A stretch of DNA of 64,000 nt, from contig NW_005201058.1 in assembly GCF_000372725.1 (NCBI RefSeq), forward strand, positions 250,967 to 314,966. The letters are read 5' to 3'. Source of the stretch: Emiliania huxleyi CCMP1516. Taxonomy: Eukaryota; Haptophyta; Isochrysidales; Noelaerhabdaceae. Under the pieces are notes generated by a model, which saw nothing but the letters and a program-made list of their open reading frames with translations, was not told the origin of the DNA and did not search any database. The translations under genes were made by a program, and so were the position numbers. Below are positions 50,778 through 61,539 of the stretch, piece after piece. Within the stretch, counting starts at the first letter, position 1; the number at the start of each line of letters is the position of its first letter.

Positions 50778-53700
50778 TCAGTCTCGTCGAGACCCGCTTG
50801 CGCCTCCTTCGGCCAGTCTCTCGGCTCCGTCGCGGCTAGCTCCCGCCTCGTTGAGGTCCTTTTGCACCTTCTTCATCTGGTAGTAGATTGGCGAGTCGCG
50901 AGCGATCCCGAGCACGTCCTTGTAGTTGTCGCCTAAAAAAGAAAACAGCCGCCTGAAGAGAAAACGCGGCGAACGATCCCGAGCCCGCCCTTGCAGCCGT
51001 CGCCTAGCACAGCACCCGCAAGGAGATGCAGAGAGGAGGAGGGCGGCGCGCTGGGAAGCAGGCCCGCGCGGAGCGGTCGCCGGTGATGCGCTGGCACTGC
51101 ACCATGATCTGCCAGAACCTGTTCACGGCAAGCGGTGTGAAGAGACGCTGTTCACAGCTGGCACTGAACCATGATCCGCCAGCACCGCTTCTCGCAGGCG
51201 GAGAGGTGGCGCAGCTTCTCCATGTACACCTCGGCCTCGCGGTGCGTGCAGTTGGCGCAGAGAGCGCCGCCCGACTTGAGCACCTGCGGCGAGGAACAAA
51301 AGAAATACGCGCCGCCAAAAGGCGAACCTCGGTGAACCTCGGCGAATCTCGGCGAGTGTCGGCGAGTGTCGGGCGAGTCTCGGCTAGCGAGCACCGCTCT
51401 GCACCCGAGGCAGCGCACCGACACGGTCACCATGCCCATCAGCCCGCCCGTGGTCGGCATCACCTGTTCACAGCCGGAGGTGTGAAGAGACGCTGCTCAC
51501 AGCAGCCCGCCCGTGGTGGTGGGCATCGCCTTTTTGATCTTGCGCGTGTGTTCGCCCGAGAGGACCTGAGGCGTTTGGGGGAGGAGGGAGGGAGGAGGGC
51601 AGGAGGGGGAGGAGTGTGAGAACAAGAATCGTTGAGAACAAGAATGCGAGTGGGCAACTGGGGATGCGATGGGGGACTCTGGAGATGCGCATGGTACAGA
51701 CCGTTGAGCTAACTACACCCCCCCCCCCCCCTCTTGCGGCACTGCTTCTGTCTTCGGACCTGCAGCTTGACATCGTCGACGAGCGGGTCGAAGAGGCGCT
51801 TGATCGGCTCCGACAGCTGGTGCTCGAGGTACCAGTCCGTGTCGAGCGGGATGTTGTTGTCGAGGACAAAGATAGGGTCCTCGGCCTTCTCCCACGCCTT
51901 GGCCTTGGCCGCGCCCTTGACCATCACGTACGGGATCCGGTCGCCCACCTTTGGGGAGATGCGGGGAGATTGCGGGGAGATTGCGGGGAGAGATGACGTA
52001 CGGGATCCGGTCGCCCACCTTTGGGGAGATGCGGGGAGATTGCGGGGAGATGTGGGGGGATGCGGGGAGATGCGGGGAGAGAAGGCAAAGTAGTGGGACC
52101 GGACCACTCATTCCTTACTACGTTGCGGCATGAGAGAGGGCGGAGGTGCCTTCGGCGCGAGGCCCGGGTCGCGCTTCCGGATGCGCTCGGCGAGCACGAC
52201 GTGCGCCTGCGGGGGGAGATGACCTGAGATCACCCGAGATGACGCGAGATGACGCGAGATGACGCGAGATCACCCGAGATGACGCGAGATGACGCGAGAT
52301 GACCCGAGATTGGCGAGGCGAAGCGATCGCTCGTGACAAGCGCTCGCACCGGATCCGCTGATCTCGCCGCATCTCGCCGCATCTCGGCGGATCTCGGCGG
52401 ATCTCGCCGGATCTCTGCGGATCTCGGTGGATCTCAGCGGATCTCGGCGGATCTCGCCTGCCGGTTGCCGGCCTCGTACTGGTCCGCCGAGCGCGTGAAC
52501 GCCTTCGAGGTGGCGGGCTTGCCGGTGAGTCATGAGTCCTACCACTGTGACCGGTCGTCCTTGCCCACGAGTGCCTTCGAGATGACCAGCTTGCCCATGT
52601 CCATCTCGTTCATCAGCAGCTTGGAGATCTGGCGCTTGACGTACGAGATAGCCTGGGGTGAGGGGAGAGGGGAGGGGGTGGGGGGGGGGTGGGGGGGAGG
52701 ATGGGGGGAGAGGGGGGGAGATGTGGGGGGATGCGGGGGGGGAATCTGGCGCTCGACGTGCGAGATTGCCTTGTCTGGCTCGCCCTCGATCAGGATGTTG
52801 CGCAGCGAGGTGTCGACCACGTCCTTCACCAGCTCGCAGTTGTCGCGCCGCACCGTCTCGATCCCCTTGCAGTCCATGTAGTCGTGCTTGGCCGTGCTGG
52901 TCCACAGCAGACCCGCGTACCTAGAGACTCACCCGCGACCTCCCGCGACCTCCCGCAACCTCCCCCAATCTCCCGCGTACCTAGCGGGCGATCTCCCCCC
53001 TCGCAATCTCCCGCAATCTCCCGCAATCTCCCGCAATCTCCCGCAACCTCCCGCGACCTCCCGCAATCTCCCGCGACCTCCCGCGACCTCCCGCGACCTC
53101 CCGCAATCTCCCGCAATCTCCCGCAATCTCCCGCAGCGGGCGAGCGCGCGCCGCTTCTTGTTCATCAGCAGGTACGGGTGGTAGCACTTTTCGAACTCGA
53201 GCTTAATCGGCTGGATGAAGGTCTGCGTCACCCGCGCCGCCGCCTCCTCGCCGAGCCGCATCGCCTCCGCGAGGCTGTCGGTGCCAAACTTGATCATCAC
53301 CGAGTCGGTGTCTCCGTAGATGACGACCTATGAAGAGGACAGTCCGGCCGCGCGTAAAAAAAAGAAAGCCAACGTCGCGGGGGAGTGCCTCCGAAGATGA
53401 CGACCGCGTCGTGCTCGTACCCCTTGGCGACGTTGTAGTTCGCCTCGACGTGCTCCTTTGTCTCCTCGATCATCTGCCGCCCGAAGCCGGTCACCTATCG
53501 CCGTCCTCCTCTCCTCGCGACGCGCCTCCCTCCCTCCCCTTCCTCCCCCGCCCGAGTCCGCTCACCGAGGACGAGATCTCGAGGCACGGCAGCTGGCCGA
53601 CCTGCGCTCCGGTGAAGCCGTAGACGGAGTTGGCAGACACCTTGAGCGCGAGTCAATTGACGAATTACCACCGGGTGCTTTCTTTCATTCATTCATTACT

Positions 53701-56700
53701 GCAGGCACCTTGAGCGCGAGCTGGCGGCCGTCGTACACGGCGTAGGTGAGGGGGTCCATGTCCTTGCCCTTGGCCTTCTCGGCCTTCATGTCGGCCTTTG
53801 CCTTCTTGCGCGCGCCGAGCAGCTCCTCGAGGATCTGCGGGAGATTGGGGGGAGATTGAGGCGGGAGAGTGCGGCGGGATCGAGGGATCGCGGCGAGATT
53901 GCGGCGAGATTCTGGCGGGAAGAGGCGGGGTGGGGAGGAGGGGCAGAGAGGAAGGAGAGGAGCGGAGAGGAGCGGAGAGGAGCGGAGAGGGGCAGGGGGA
54001 GGGGCGGAGGAGGGGCGGGGGAGGGGCGGAGGAGGAGAGGAGAGGGGAGCGGAGAGGCCTGCGGCAGCAGCCCCTTTTGCCGGCTCGACTTGACAAACAC
54101 GTCGCCCGTCGGCGTCTTCGTGCAGTGCTCGGCCGGCAGCTTGGAGACGTCGGACCGCCGGACCTGCCGGGAGATGCGGGGAGATATGGGGGAGATATGG
54201 GGAGATGCGGGGAGATATGGGGAGATATGGGGAGATGCGGGGAGATGCGGGGAGATATGGGGAGATGTGGGGAGATACGGGGAGGTATGGGGAGATATGG
54301 GGAGATACGGGGAGGTATGGGGAGATATGTGGAGATGTCTGGCCGCCGCGCCAGCGTGGAGTAGCACAGGTTGTGCGCCATCATGATGGACGGGTAGAGC
54401 GACGCGAAGTCGAGCGTCGCGACAGGCTCGCGGTAGAAGCCCTTCTTGGGCTCGATCACGGTGGCGCCCTCGTACTTGTCGCCCTCGCCCTGCTTGTGCG
54501 CCTAGAACAGAGCACACCGCCTGAAAACAGACGCGCAGGCGCCCGCACTTGTCGCCCTCGCGTCTGCTTGCGCGCCTGGACCGGCAGCAGGCAGCCGACC
54601 GTCTTTGCCTTGCGGTACAGCTGCGACATGACCTTGATCTGCTGGCCGCGCGTGAGCAGGTAGTTGAGGGGCACGCCGCAGACGCGCGCCATCTCGGAGT
54701 AGTTGATCAGGCACATCAGCTTCTGCAGCAGCCGCTGCGGCAGGTAGGCGTCCTTGAGGCAGTACACGGCGAGGCGGCGGCGCGTGTCCGCGTTGCCGGC
54801 CTGGAGCTCAGAGATGATCGAGTGGTGCACGTCCTCCTTTTGCTCGCCTGTGGGGGAGATGGGGGGAGATGTGGGGAGATGTGGGGAGATGATCGAGTGG
54901 TGCACGTCCTCCTTTTGCTCGCCGAGGAAGTGGGCGCACACGGAGTTGAGCGAGTACGAGGAGAGCTTGTGGTCGCGCTGCAGCACCTGCATGGGGAGAT
55001 GTGGGGAGATGTGGGGAGATGTGGGGCGAGGTATGGGGAGATATGAGGAGAGCGTGTGGTCGCGGAGCAGCACCTGCAGCATGTCAAACTGGACGCGGCC
55101 CTCGATGTTGATCTCCTTGGACTCGCGCGTGCCCGTCTGCTTGGACTGGAACATCTTGTCCTTGACGCGCGTCTTCATGCCCTTGATGCGCCCGAGGTAC
55201 GGGAAGGTGCCAACCTAGGGGAGATGCGGGGAGAGATGGGGGAGATGCGGGGGAGATACGAGGCACGGGAAGGTGCCAACCTAGGGGAGATGCGGGGAGA
55301 GATGGGGGAGATACGGGGAGATACGAGGCACGGGAAGGTGCCAACCTAGGGGAGATGCGGGGAGATATGGGGAGATGTGGGGAGATACGAGGCACGGGAA
55401 GGTGCCAACCTAGGGGAGATGCGGGGAGAGATGGGGGAGATGCGGGGAGATACGAGGTACGGGAAGGTGCCAACCTAGGGGAGATGCGGGGAGAGATGGG
55501 GGAGATGCGGGGAGATACGAGGCACGGGAAGGTGCCAACCTAGGGGAGATGCGGGGAGAGATGGGGGAGATATGGGGAGAGACGAGGGTACAGGAAGGTG
55601 CCAGCCTAGGGGAGATGCGGGGAGATATGGGGGAGATATGGGGAGAGACGAGGGTACAGGAAGGTGCCAACCTTGAGCGTCTCGGCGCGCAGCAGCAGGT
55701 AGGGCAGGTCGAAGTTGGCGATGTTGTAGCCCGTGATGATGTCTGCGTCGCTCGCCACGAGGAACTGCTGCCACTTTGCGAGCAGCTCCGCCTCCTTCTC
55801 GAACGGGAGGACCTGCTCTCGCGCAATCTCGCGTCATCTCGCGTCATCTCGCGCCTTCTCGAGCTCCGACCTCCTTCTTAGGGGGGGGGAGGGGGGGGCC
55901 TCCGCCCCGGAGATATGCCGAGGTCTGGCCGAGGTCTGGCCGAGGTCTGGCCGAGGTCTGGCCGAGGTCTGGCCGAGGTCTGGCCGAGGTCTGGCCGAGG
56001 TCTGGCCGAGGTAGAGCCGAAGTCCAATCTAGCCATACCCCCCGAGATGGCGGGGCGTGGTCTCTCGGGCAATCTCGTCGGCAATCTCGTCGGCAATCTC
56101 GGGCAATCTCGGGCAATCTCGAGGGCCTGCGCCCCCGATCTCGGGCAATCTCGTCGGCAATCTCGGGCAATCTCGTCGGCAATCTCGGGCAATCTCGAGG
56201 GCCTGCGCCCCCGAGATGGCGGAGCAGGTGTCCAGCGTGAAGATGTTCTTGATGCGCGGCTTGGTCTCGCCCTGCAGGCAGAGGCGTGTGAGGGAGCACT
56301 CGCCACCGTTGAGAGAGGGACACTCGAGAGCAGCGGGGCGGCGGCGGCAGCACAGCAGCAAACTCGCAAGGCTACTGATAGACCGCGCGGCAGCAGCGGG
56401 AGCAGCTCTACTCCTCAGACCACAGAGCAGCAGCACCACCTGCAGGCAGACGTGGTTGGCGATCTGGATCACCGGGTCCTGCAGAGGGACGGTTCCGAGA
56501 AGGTTCGGGGACGGGTCCAGCCGGCGGCTCCTCCCCTGCTCATCCTCCCGCGTCCTGCGTCGCGTCCGGGAAGACGCCAGGCCGGCCCGCGCACCTTGGG
56601 GAGATGTGGGGAGGTGTGGGGAGGTGTGGGGAGATGTGGGGAGATGTGGGGAGGTGTGGGGAGGTGTGAGGAGACGCTAGGCCGGCCCGCGCACTCGATG

Positions 56701-58092
56701 TCGAAAGAGAGGATCCGCATCGGCGCCATGCCGAGCCACTCGCCCTCTGGCTGATGCGCGACCAGGTCCGAGAAGAAGAGGTCCGCCTCCAGCTGCGACG
56801 TGGTCGCCTAGTACCGCACCCTCCCGCGTCCCGAACCCAAAGTGGGTTCGGTCCCGTGGCTGTAGGGTGAGCTTCCGGTCGCCTTCTTGACCACATGCCC
56901 CGTCCCCTCGGAGGTCCACGGGCGCGCGCGCCACTTGCCGGCCGTCAGAGAGAGCCAGCTCATGCCCTGGATGTCGCGGTCGACCATGAAGCGCATCACG
57001 TAGGCCCAGTTGGACTCGTACGTCTCGAAGGAGTGCGAGCCTGCCCGCAGATATGGGGAGATATGGGGGAGATATGGGGAGATATGGGGAGATATGGGGA
57101 GATATGGGGAGATATGGGGAGAGGTGAAGGAGTGCGAGCCTAGCCGCAGAAGCCGCCAGCCTCAGGGCACGACTGCGGCACTGTGCAGCGTACTGAGAGC
57201 ACAGCACGGCGTGAGTACGGCTGAGTACGCCTCCTCTCGAGCGCCAGTTGGAGCACACACGCATGCGAGGTATGGGGAGATACGGGGAGATATTCCGCTT
57301 CTAGGCAGCCGCGAGCTTGAGGAAGCTCAACGCGTTGGTCTAGGGCACGAGATATGGCGAGATGTGGGGAGGTGTGGGGAGATACGGGGAGATGTCCCGC
57401 TTCTAGGCGTGCGCGCCGCCGGAGGGGAGGCTCATCCCTTGCTCGAGCAGCCGGCGCGCCGTCGAGACGAGCGAGGGGAGGCACGTCACGATGCGGAGGA
57501 AGACGCTCTGCTGCCCGAAGGAGTAGTTCATGATGGACTTCTTCTGGCACGGCCGCACCATCACGACCGGGTTCAGCACCGGCTCTTTGCCCGATTTGAG
57601 CCGCGCGTTGAGCTTCTGCCGGAAGGGCTCGCAGTCCTCCGGCTTGAAGCCGGGCCACGCGCGGACAAAGAAGTAGGGCAGGAAGCCGTGCACGTGCGCC
57701 GTCACCGAGTTGCCGCCCTTGGTCACGCCGTAGAAGCGCACGGACGCCGCCCGCTGCTCGCCGGCGCAGAGGGGCGTCGCAAACTCGGGAAGCATGGAGG
57801 CGACGGTGTAGTCGGCGTCGATCTGCTGGAAGTCGAGCCCGTCGGTGGCCGGATCGAGCGGCGGCAAGTCCGGGCGCTTCCACCGCTCGCTCTGCGGCAC
57901 GTCCGCCTCGGCCGCGCCCGCCGCGTCGTCCTCGAGCGGCTCTGGCGGGCCCTCCTCGTCCGCCATCATCTCCTCCTCGTCCTCGAGCATGCCGTCAAGG
58001 TCCATGTCGTCAAAGTCGTCGTCGTCGGCGCCCGATCGGCGCTTCGCGGGAGGCGGCGGCGCACCGCCGGGGCGCTTGTTGGCGGAGTGCAT
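50778..58092 (-). CDS. POLD1: DNA polymerase delta catalytic subunit (26 exons)
   Basis: Hand-built exons: 58092-57417, 57040-56883, 56807-56695, 56594-56552, 56478-56440, 56271-56203, 55812-55672, 55214-55074, 54986-54923, 54847-54576, 54501-54352, 54163-54059, 53834-53709, 53640-53566, 53494-53405, 53327-53152, 52920-52770, 52652-52575, 52502-52458, 52206-52150, 51948-51760, 51565-51530, 51463-51395, 51283-51186, 51118-51081, 50932-50778. The product has 1117 residues (human about 1107). It is the replicative B-family polymerase and proofreading exonuclease. ExoI SFDIE (about 316), Exo[10 protein letters not shown] (about 395), ExoIII YCLKDAY (about 510), motif [10 protein letters not shown] (about 605), motif [14 protein letters not shown] (about 700) and motif C YGDTDS (about 760) are intact. 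The CysA zinc motif is intact (CLGC...CANC). CysB keeps only its first Cys (1062). The acidic N-terminus carries a KR-rich NLS-like stretch. Least certain are exon 4/5 and the last two junctions. Confidence 0.93.
50933..57416 (-). other. POLD1 introns: mostly GC-AG, embedded in duplicated exon sequence
   Basis: All 25 introns end in AG, and 24 downstream exons start with G. The 5' ends are GC in fifteen (introns 1, 2, 4, 6, 9, 10, 11, 12, 16-20, 22, 25) and GT in ten (3, 5, 7, 8, 13-15, 21, 23, 24). Lengths run from 66 to 457 nt. Intron starts copy the next exon start over: intron 1 10/12 nt, 3 22/23, 7 18/19, 8 28/32, 9 37/37, 14 15/18, 15 18/20, 17 23/26, 22 about 22/24 with a 3-nt gap, 24 26/29; shorter matches in 2, 11, 13, 16, 18, 23 and 25. 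Longer introns are padded with roughly 10-bp tandem repeats. Confidence 0.85.
55206..55671 (-). repeat. 65-bp array repeating an intron-exon junction (POLD1 intron 7)
   Basis: The junction motif GGTGCCAACCTAGGGGAGAT (plus strand) or a close variant recurs at a 64-66-bp period from the true exon 8 start to the intron's 5' end, giving seven units. On the coding strand each internal copy reads as a pyrimidine tract, CTAG, then the first about 18 nt of exon 8. Each is thus a potential 3' splice site. Confidence 0.95.
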
Positions 58093-58107
58093 ATGGTGGG
58101 ATGTCGT

Positions 58108-59133
58108 TGCGGCGCTGGGAGTCGCTCGCGCCTAAAGTCCGTGGAAAAGAATTTTACTAACAGAAGGTCGCACGACACGATTCACGCGACAGGCGAGGCG
58201 CGGGCGACGGCTTCCTCAGAAGCCGTCGCCCGCACCACAGGAAAAGAATTTTACAACAAAAGCTCGGTGGAAAAGAATGTAAAGAACACAATTCTCGCTC
58301 ACAGCAGACAGCGAGACAGGCTCGACACAGGTGCGAACTGGCGCGTGCTAGCACTATCACAGGCACACCACTGGAGCCGCCTAAGCGACTCCGTTAAGAA
58401 CGGCAATGCACTAAGCGTGTGTGTGTGTGTGTGTGCACTAAGCTCCGGGTGCGCTTCTCAGCTCCCCGGCCCTGGATGTGAGGTTAATGACTGCACTCCA
58501 AGTGCTCCAAGTGCTCCAACAAAGCTCCCTCGCACAACACTGGGCACGGGCACGGCGCTCGGAGTCGCTCGCGCCTAAAGTCGGAAAAAAGAATTTTACC
58601 ACAACTCCGCGCACAACACTGGGCACGGGACTGGCGCGCACTGGCACTGAAAAGAATTTAAACAAAACAACTCTCTCTCACAGCAGACAGGCTCGACACA
58701 GGTGCGAACTGGCGCGTGCTAGTACTATCACAGGCACACCACCGGAGCCGCCTAAGCGAAAAGAATTTTACAACAAAACTCCCTCGCACAACACTGGGCA
58801 TTGGAAAAGAATTTAAACACCACAATTCTCGCTCACAGCAGCCATCCCTCCCTTGGGTTGTCCGTTTTCTTTCTTTCTTTCAGCAGCCATCCCTGCAGCG
58901 AGAAGCGGCGAGAGACTGCGAAGAGAGATAGGTAGGAAGAGGCAGACTCCCTAGGGTGGGCGACGGCTAGCGCAGCACACACCTCTCCTTAAAATCCCTG
59001 TGTGGTGGCGGCGTGCCGTCCTCCCATCCCTCCCTTGGGTTGTCTGTTTTCTTTCTTTTCTTTAGCAGACAGGCTCGACACAGGTGCGAACTGGCGCGTG
59101 CTAGCACTATCACAGGCACACCACTGGAGCCGC
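58108..59133 (-). mobile_element. Stacked LINE 3' tails
   Basis: Read on the minus strand, two tail types alternate. One runs from CGCTTAGGCGGCTCCAGTGG through GCACGCGCCAGTTCGCACCT; the other is GTGCCCAGTGTTGTGCG...GGGAG. Each ends in a form of TTGTAAAATTCTTTTCC or TTTAAATTCTTTTCC. At least six such ends lie in about 1 kb. The first type directly follows the ORF2 stop in the fragments at 59134 and 46458, which identifies the tails as LINE 3' UTR pieces. A copy of the CCTTAAAATCCCTGTGTGG motif (about 58988) interrupts the stack. Confidence 0.65.
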
Positions 59134-59610
59134 CTAAGCGACTCCGTTAAGAACGGCAATGCACTTAGCTCCGTGCACAATGCCGCTGTCCCCGCACGCT
59201 AGCTCGTTCACCGTCTGCCACGCCACGGCGGTGTGGAGAACGACAGACAAGCGCTGCATCTGCAGCCCGTGCCAGTTCTTGGTGGTCCATGTGACCTCAT
59301 CGAGGTGCTGAGCGTGCGAAAGTTTGTTACTCAGCTGGTCCGCCGCCTGCCGAAGAATTCTGCGGACGCCGTCCCCGAAGCCGCCGAACGTCTCGAAGTC
59401 GAGCAAACGCAGGTCGCAATTCTTCTCCCGCGCGAACCGGTAGTCGCCCTTCTTGTAGGGGGCCGTCACAGGTGCCCCCGCCTCCGCCTCCCCCTCACTC
59501 TCCTCCTCCCCCTCCTCCTCTTGCGGCAATGGCTGTTGTGGCCCCAAACCGAACGGCTGTTGCCATTCGCATTGCGGCTCTTTTATATTTTCATTTCTGA
59601 AAAGGACCAA
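59134..59610 (-). pseudogene. LINE ORF2 C-terminal fragment
   Basis: 158 codons end in a stop followed by the 3' tail. It contains an acidic run, then LLDFETFGGFGDGVRRIL, HLDEVTWTTKNWHGLQ and QRLSVVLHTAVAWQTVNELA. The ETFGG motif and the downstream W...QR-S-LH block match the region after the reverse transcriptase in algal and protist LINE ORF2 proteins, from memory. Homologous to 46170-46460. 5'-truncated. Confidence 0.6.
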
Positions 59611-59939
59611 ACCCCGCTCCTCACTCGACTCGCTGCTCGAGCGGGTGATCTCCCCCTCGGCGCTTGTACGTTGTAGCTCTTACGGCGGTCGAGACGCCGG
59701 CGCCGGGCCCCTGCTCACGTTTAGGAGGTATCCTAGGACGACCCATTGATCTGTGCGTGTGTCTGTGTGAGTGTGTGCGTGTGATCACAAAAGCGGTGTC
59801 GAGATCGACATGATGTGGAGACGCTGCCTCCGGTTGGGTTCCGGTGAGGTGGAGTGAACACCGACTGCCACACAAACACAGCGTGCAACCGAGTCGCCTC
59901 CAAGACACTATGGATTGCCCGAACCTTGCTAGGGTCTTC
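59611..59939. other. No gene seen
   Basis: Junction sequence between the LINE fragment and the membrane-protein gene, with a GT-rich stretch near 59752-59785. Confidence 0.5.
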
Positions 59940-60968
59940 TCAAACGCATTCTCCCCCCTGCCAGTAGCCCAGGCAGACCCCCCAAAGAGCCGAACAGCAC
60001 TCTGGTGGCGGTGGAGGCGGCAACGACACGCCAGGCGGCAACGGTGGTAACGGCGGCGGCGGCGGCGGCGGCGGCGGGGGAGGGTTCAATGTGAGCCATC
60101 CAATCAAGGCATCCTCGTATGTCCTGCCGACGAAACCGATCGTAGGCGTGAGAGGGGAGTTCGGGTCCAGGCAGACGTCCAGCGTCAGCCCGATTGCTGC
60201 CACGCCCACCAGCGCCATCACAGACGGCCACCAGCGGACGTACTTGAATGCGACCGCTTGGAAGACAGAAGCAAGGGCCCAACAAGGGCAAACAATGACG
60301 ACGAATCGAATCGGAACGAGGACCATGACTACAAAGGGAAGAATGAGGCAATACGCCAAGAATAAACCAACGCGCGCTGCAAAGCCTTCAGTGTCGTTCA
60401 TCGTGTCGTCGACGAAGGAGTGTTCGTCCTCGAGAAACAGCTTCCAGATTCCAAACAGGGCGAGCGACGCGGCAGCCCACGTCGACGCCAGAGCGCCAAC
60501 GACCATGACGAAGAGCGAGGAAATCGCGCACGCTGCGTTGGAGCTGAGTGCTCCACCACTGCGGCCAAACGTGGCGGCGGCCCTGTCTTTCCAGTTTGTC
60601 GTGAGGCACATGCGCGTCAGGAAGACGACACCACCAAGAAGCAGAGCCCCCGATAGCACGTAGATTGTCACCTCTAGAGGACGCTGCTGGTGCTCGGGCA
60701 GGAAAGTGACAAGGATCAAGCAGGTCCAGAGCGGCGTGGCGAGGGCAAGGAGCGTCAAGGCACCTCGCCGACGCAGCCGCTGATCCTGGTATGACGCTTT
60801 CGCGGTCTCCTCGGAGACGCTGGGGGCGATCTGGACAGGAATTCCATCGACGACGACGTCCTTCGCCTCGTGGGGAGGGGGAGGAGTCTCTCCGTGCGTG
60901 ATCCTCGAGCTGGGTGTCATGGACGCAACCCCGACGTGACGCAAGGGGAGCCCGACGCCTTCCTTCAT
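59940..60968 (-). CDS. Multi-pass membrane protein of unknown function
   Basis: 342 residues; ATG 60968 (MKEGVGLPLRHVG), or the internal ATG about 60920 (MTPSSRITHGETPPPP). About five to six hydrophobic segments: LTLLALATPLWTCLILVTF, VTIYVLSGALLLGGVVFL, AACAISSLFVMVVGALAS, GLFLAYCLILPFVVMVLVP, FVVIVCPCWALASVFQAV and WWPSVMALVGVAAIGLTL. The C-terminus is a long Pro run, which may read into an intron or repeat, so the end is uncertain. I recognise no family. Confidence 0.65.
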   Translation of the reverse strand: MKEGVGLPLRHVGVASMTPSSRITHGETPPPPHEAKDVVVDGIPVQIAPSVSEETAKASYQDQRLRRRGALTLLALATPLWTCLILVTFLPEHQQRPLEVTIYVLSGALLLGGVVFLTRMCLTTNWKDRAAATFGRSGGALSSNAACAISSLFVMVVGALASTWAAASLALFGIWKLFLEDEHSFVDDTMNDTEGFAARVGLFLAYCLILPFVVMVLVPIRFVVIVCPCWALASVFQAVAFKYVRWWPSVMALVGVAAIGLTLDVCLDPNSPLTPTIGFVGRTYEDALIGWLTLNPPPPPPPPPPPLPPLPPGVSLPPPPPPECCSALWGVCLGYWQGGECV

Positions 60969-60999
60969 CCTTGTTGTTCAGAACGGCCAGGCTCGGAAC

Positions 61000-61385
61000 G
61001 AGGAGAGAGATTTTTATAAACCAACAAGAAACTCTTCCAGGCTCGGTGAGTGAGCACAAACACACACACCAGGCCGGACGGGGGAAAGAAGGAAATGAAC
61101 AAGAAAACGCAGGCGTGTTGTTGGCGCCTGCAGGACGAGGCAGAAGAGAACAACGCGTCAGAGGAGGAAGTGACAAGGGAGAGAACGACGAGGGTGGGAC
61201 GACCGCGAGGTGGCATGAAGGTTGCAGCGAGAATAGGCGAGAGACTGCGAAGAGAGATAGGAAGAGGCAGACTCCCTAGGGTGGGCGACGGATAGCGCAC
61301 CACACACCTCTCCTTAAAATCCCTGTGTGGTGGCGGCGTGCCGTCCTCCCATCCCTCCCTTGGGTTGTCTGTTTTCTTTCTTTCT
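61000..61385 (-). mobile_element. LINE-associated repeat leader, second copy
   Basis: The minus strand matches 30650-30950: a GAAA-rich run, the CCTTAAAATC motif, then the leader with MPPRGRPTLVVLSLV. The similarity ends near 61130, beyond which sequence is unique. An ATAAAAATCTC-type block near 61010 and 61490 may mark another repeat end. Confidence 0.5.
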
Positions 61386-61539
61386 TTCTTTGTTGGCGCC
61401 TGCCGCTTTGAGAGTGCGCTTTCGCGCTTCTCATAGCACAGCTGCAAGACCATCATCCACGATGGCCATGCGTCGTGATTTCTTGTCGGTTAATAAAAAT
61501 CTCCCCGGTCCTGGGCGTGAGCCGTGAGGTTACTGACCG

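Noticed and set aside
50059-50936. Overlapping frames of 100-176 codons on both strands
   Set aside because: No motifs, Arg/Ala/Pro-rich on both strands, and partly overlapping the end of POLD1.
51949-52030. Earlier acceptor for POLD1 exon 21 at 52018
   Set aside because: It would keep 70 extra nt and shift the frame; the acceptor at 51949 restores the polymerase sequence.
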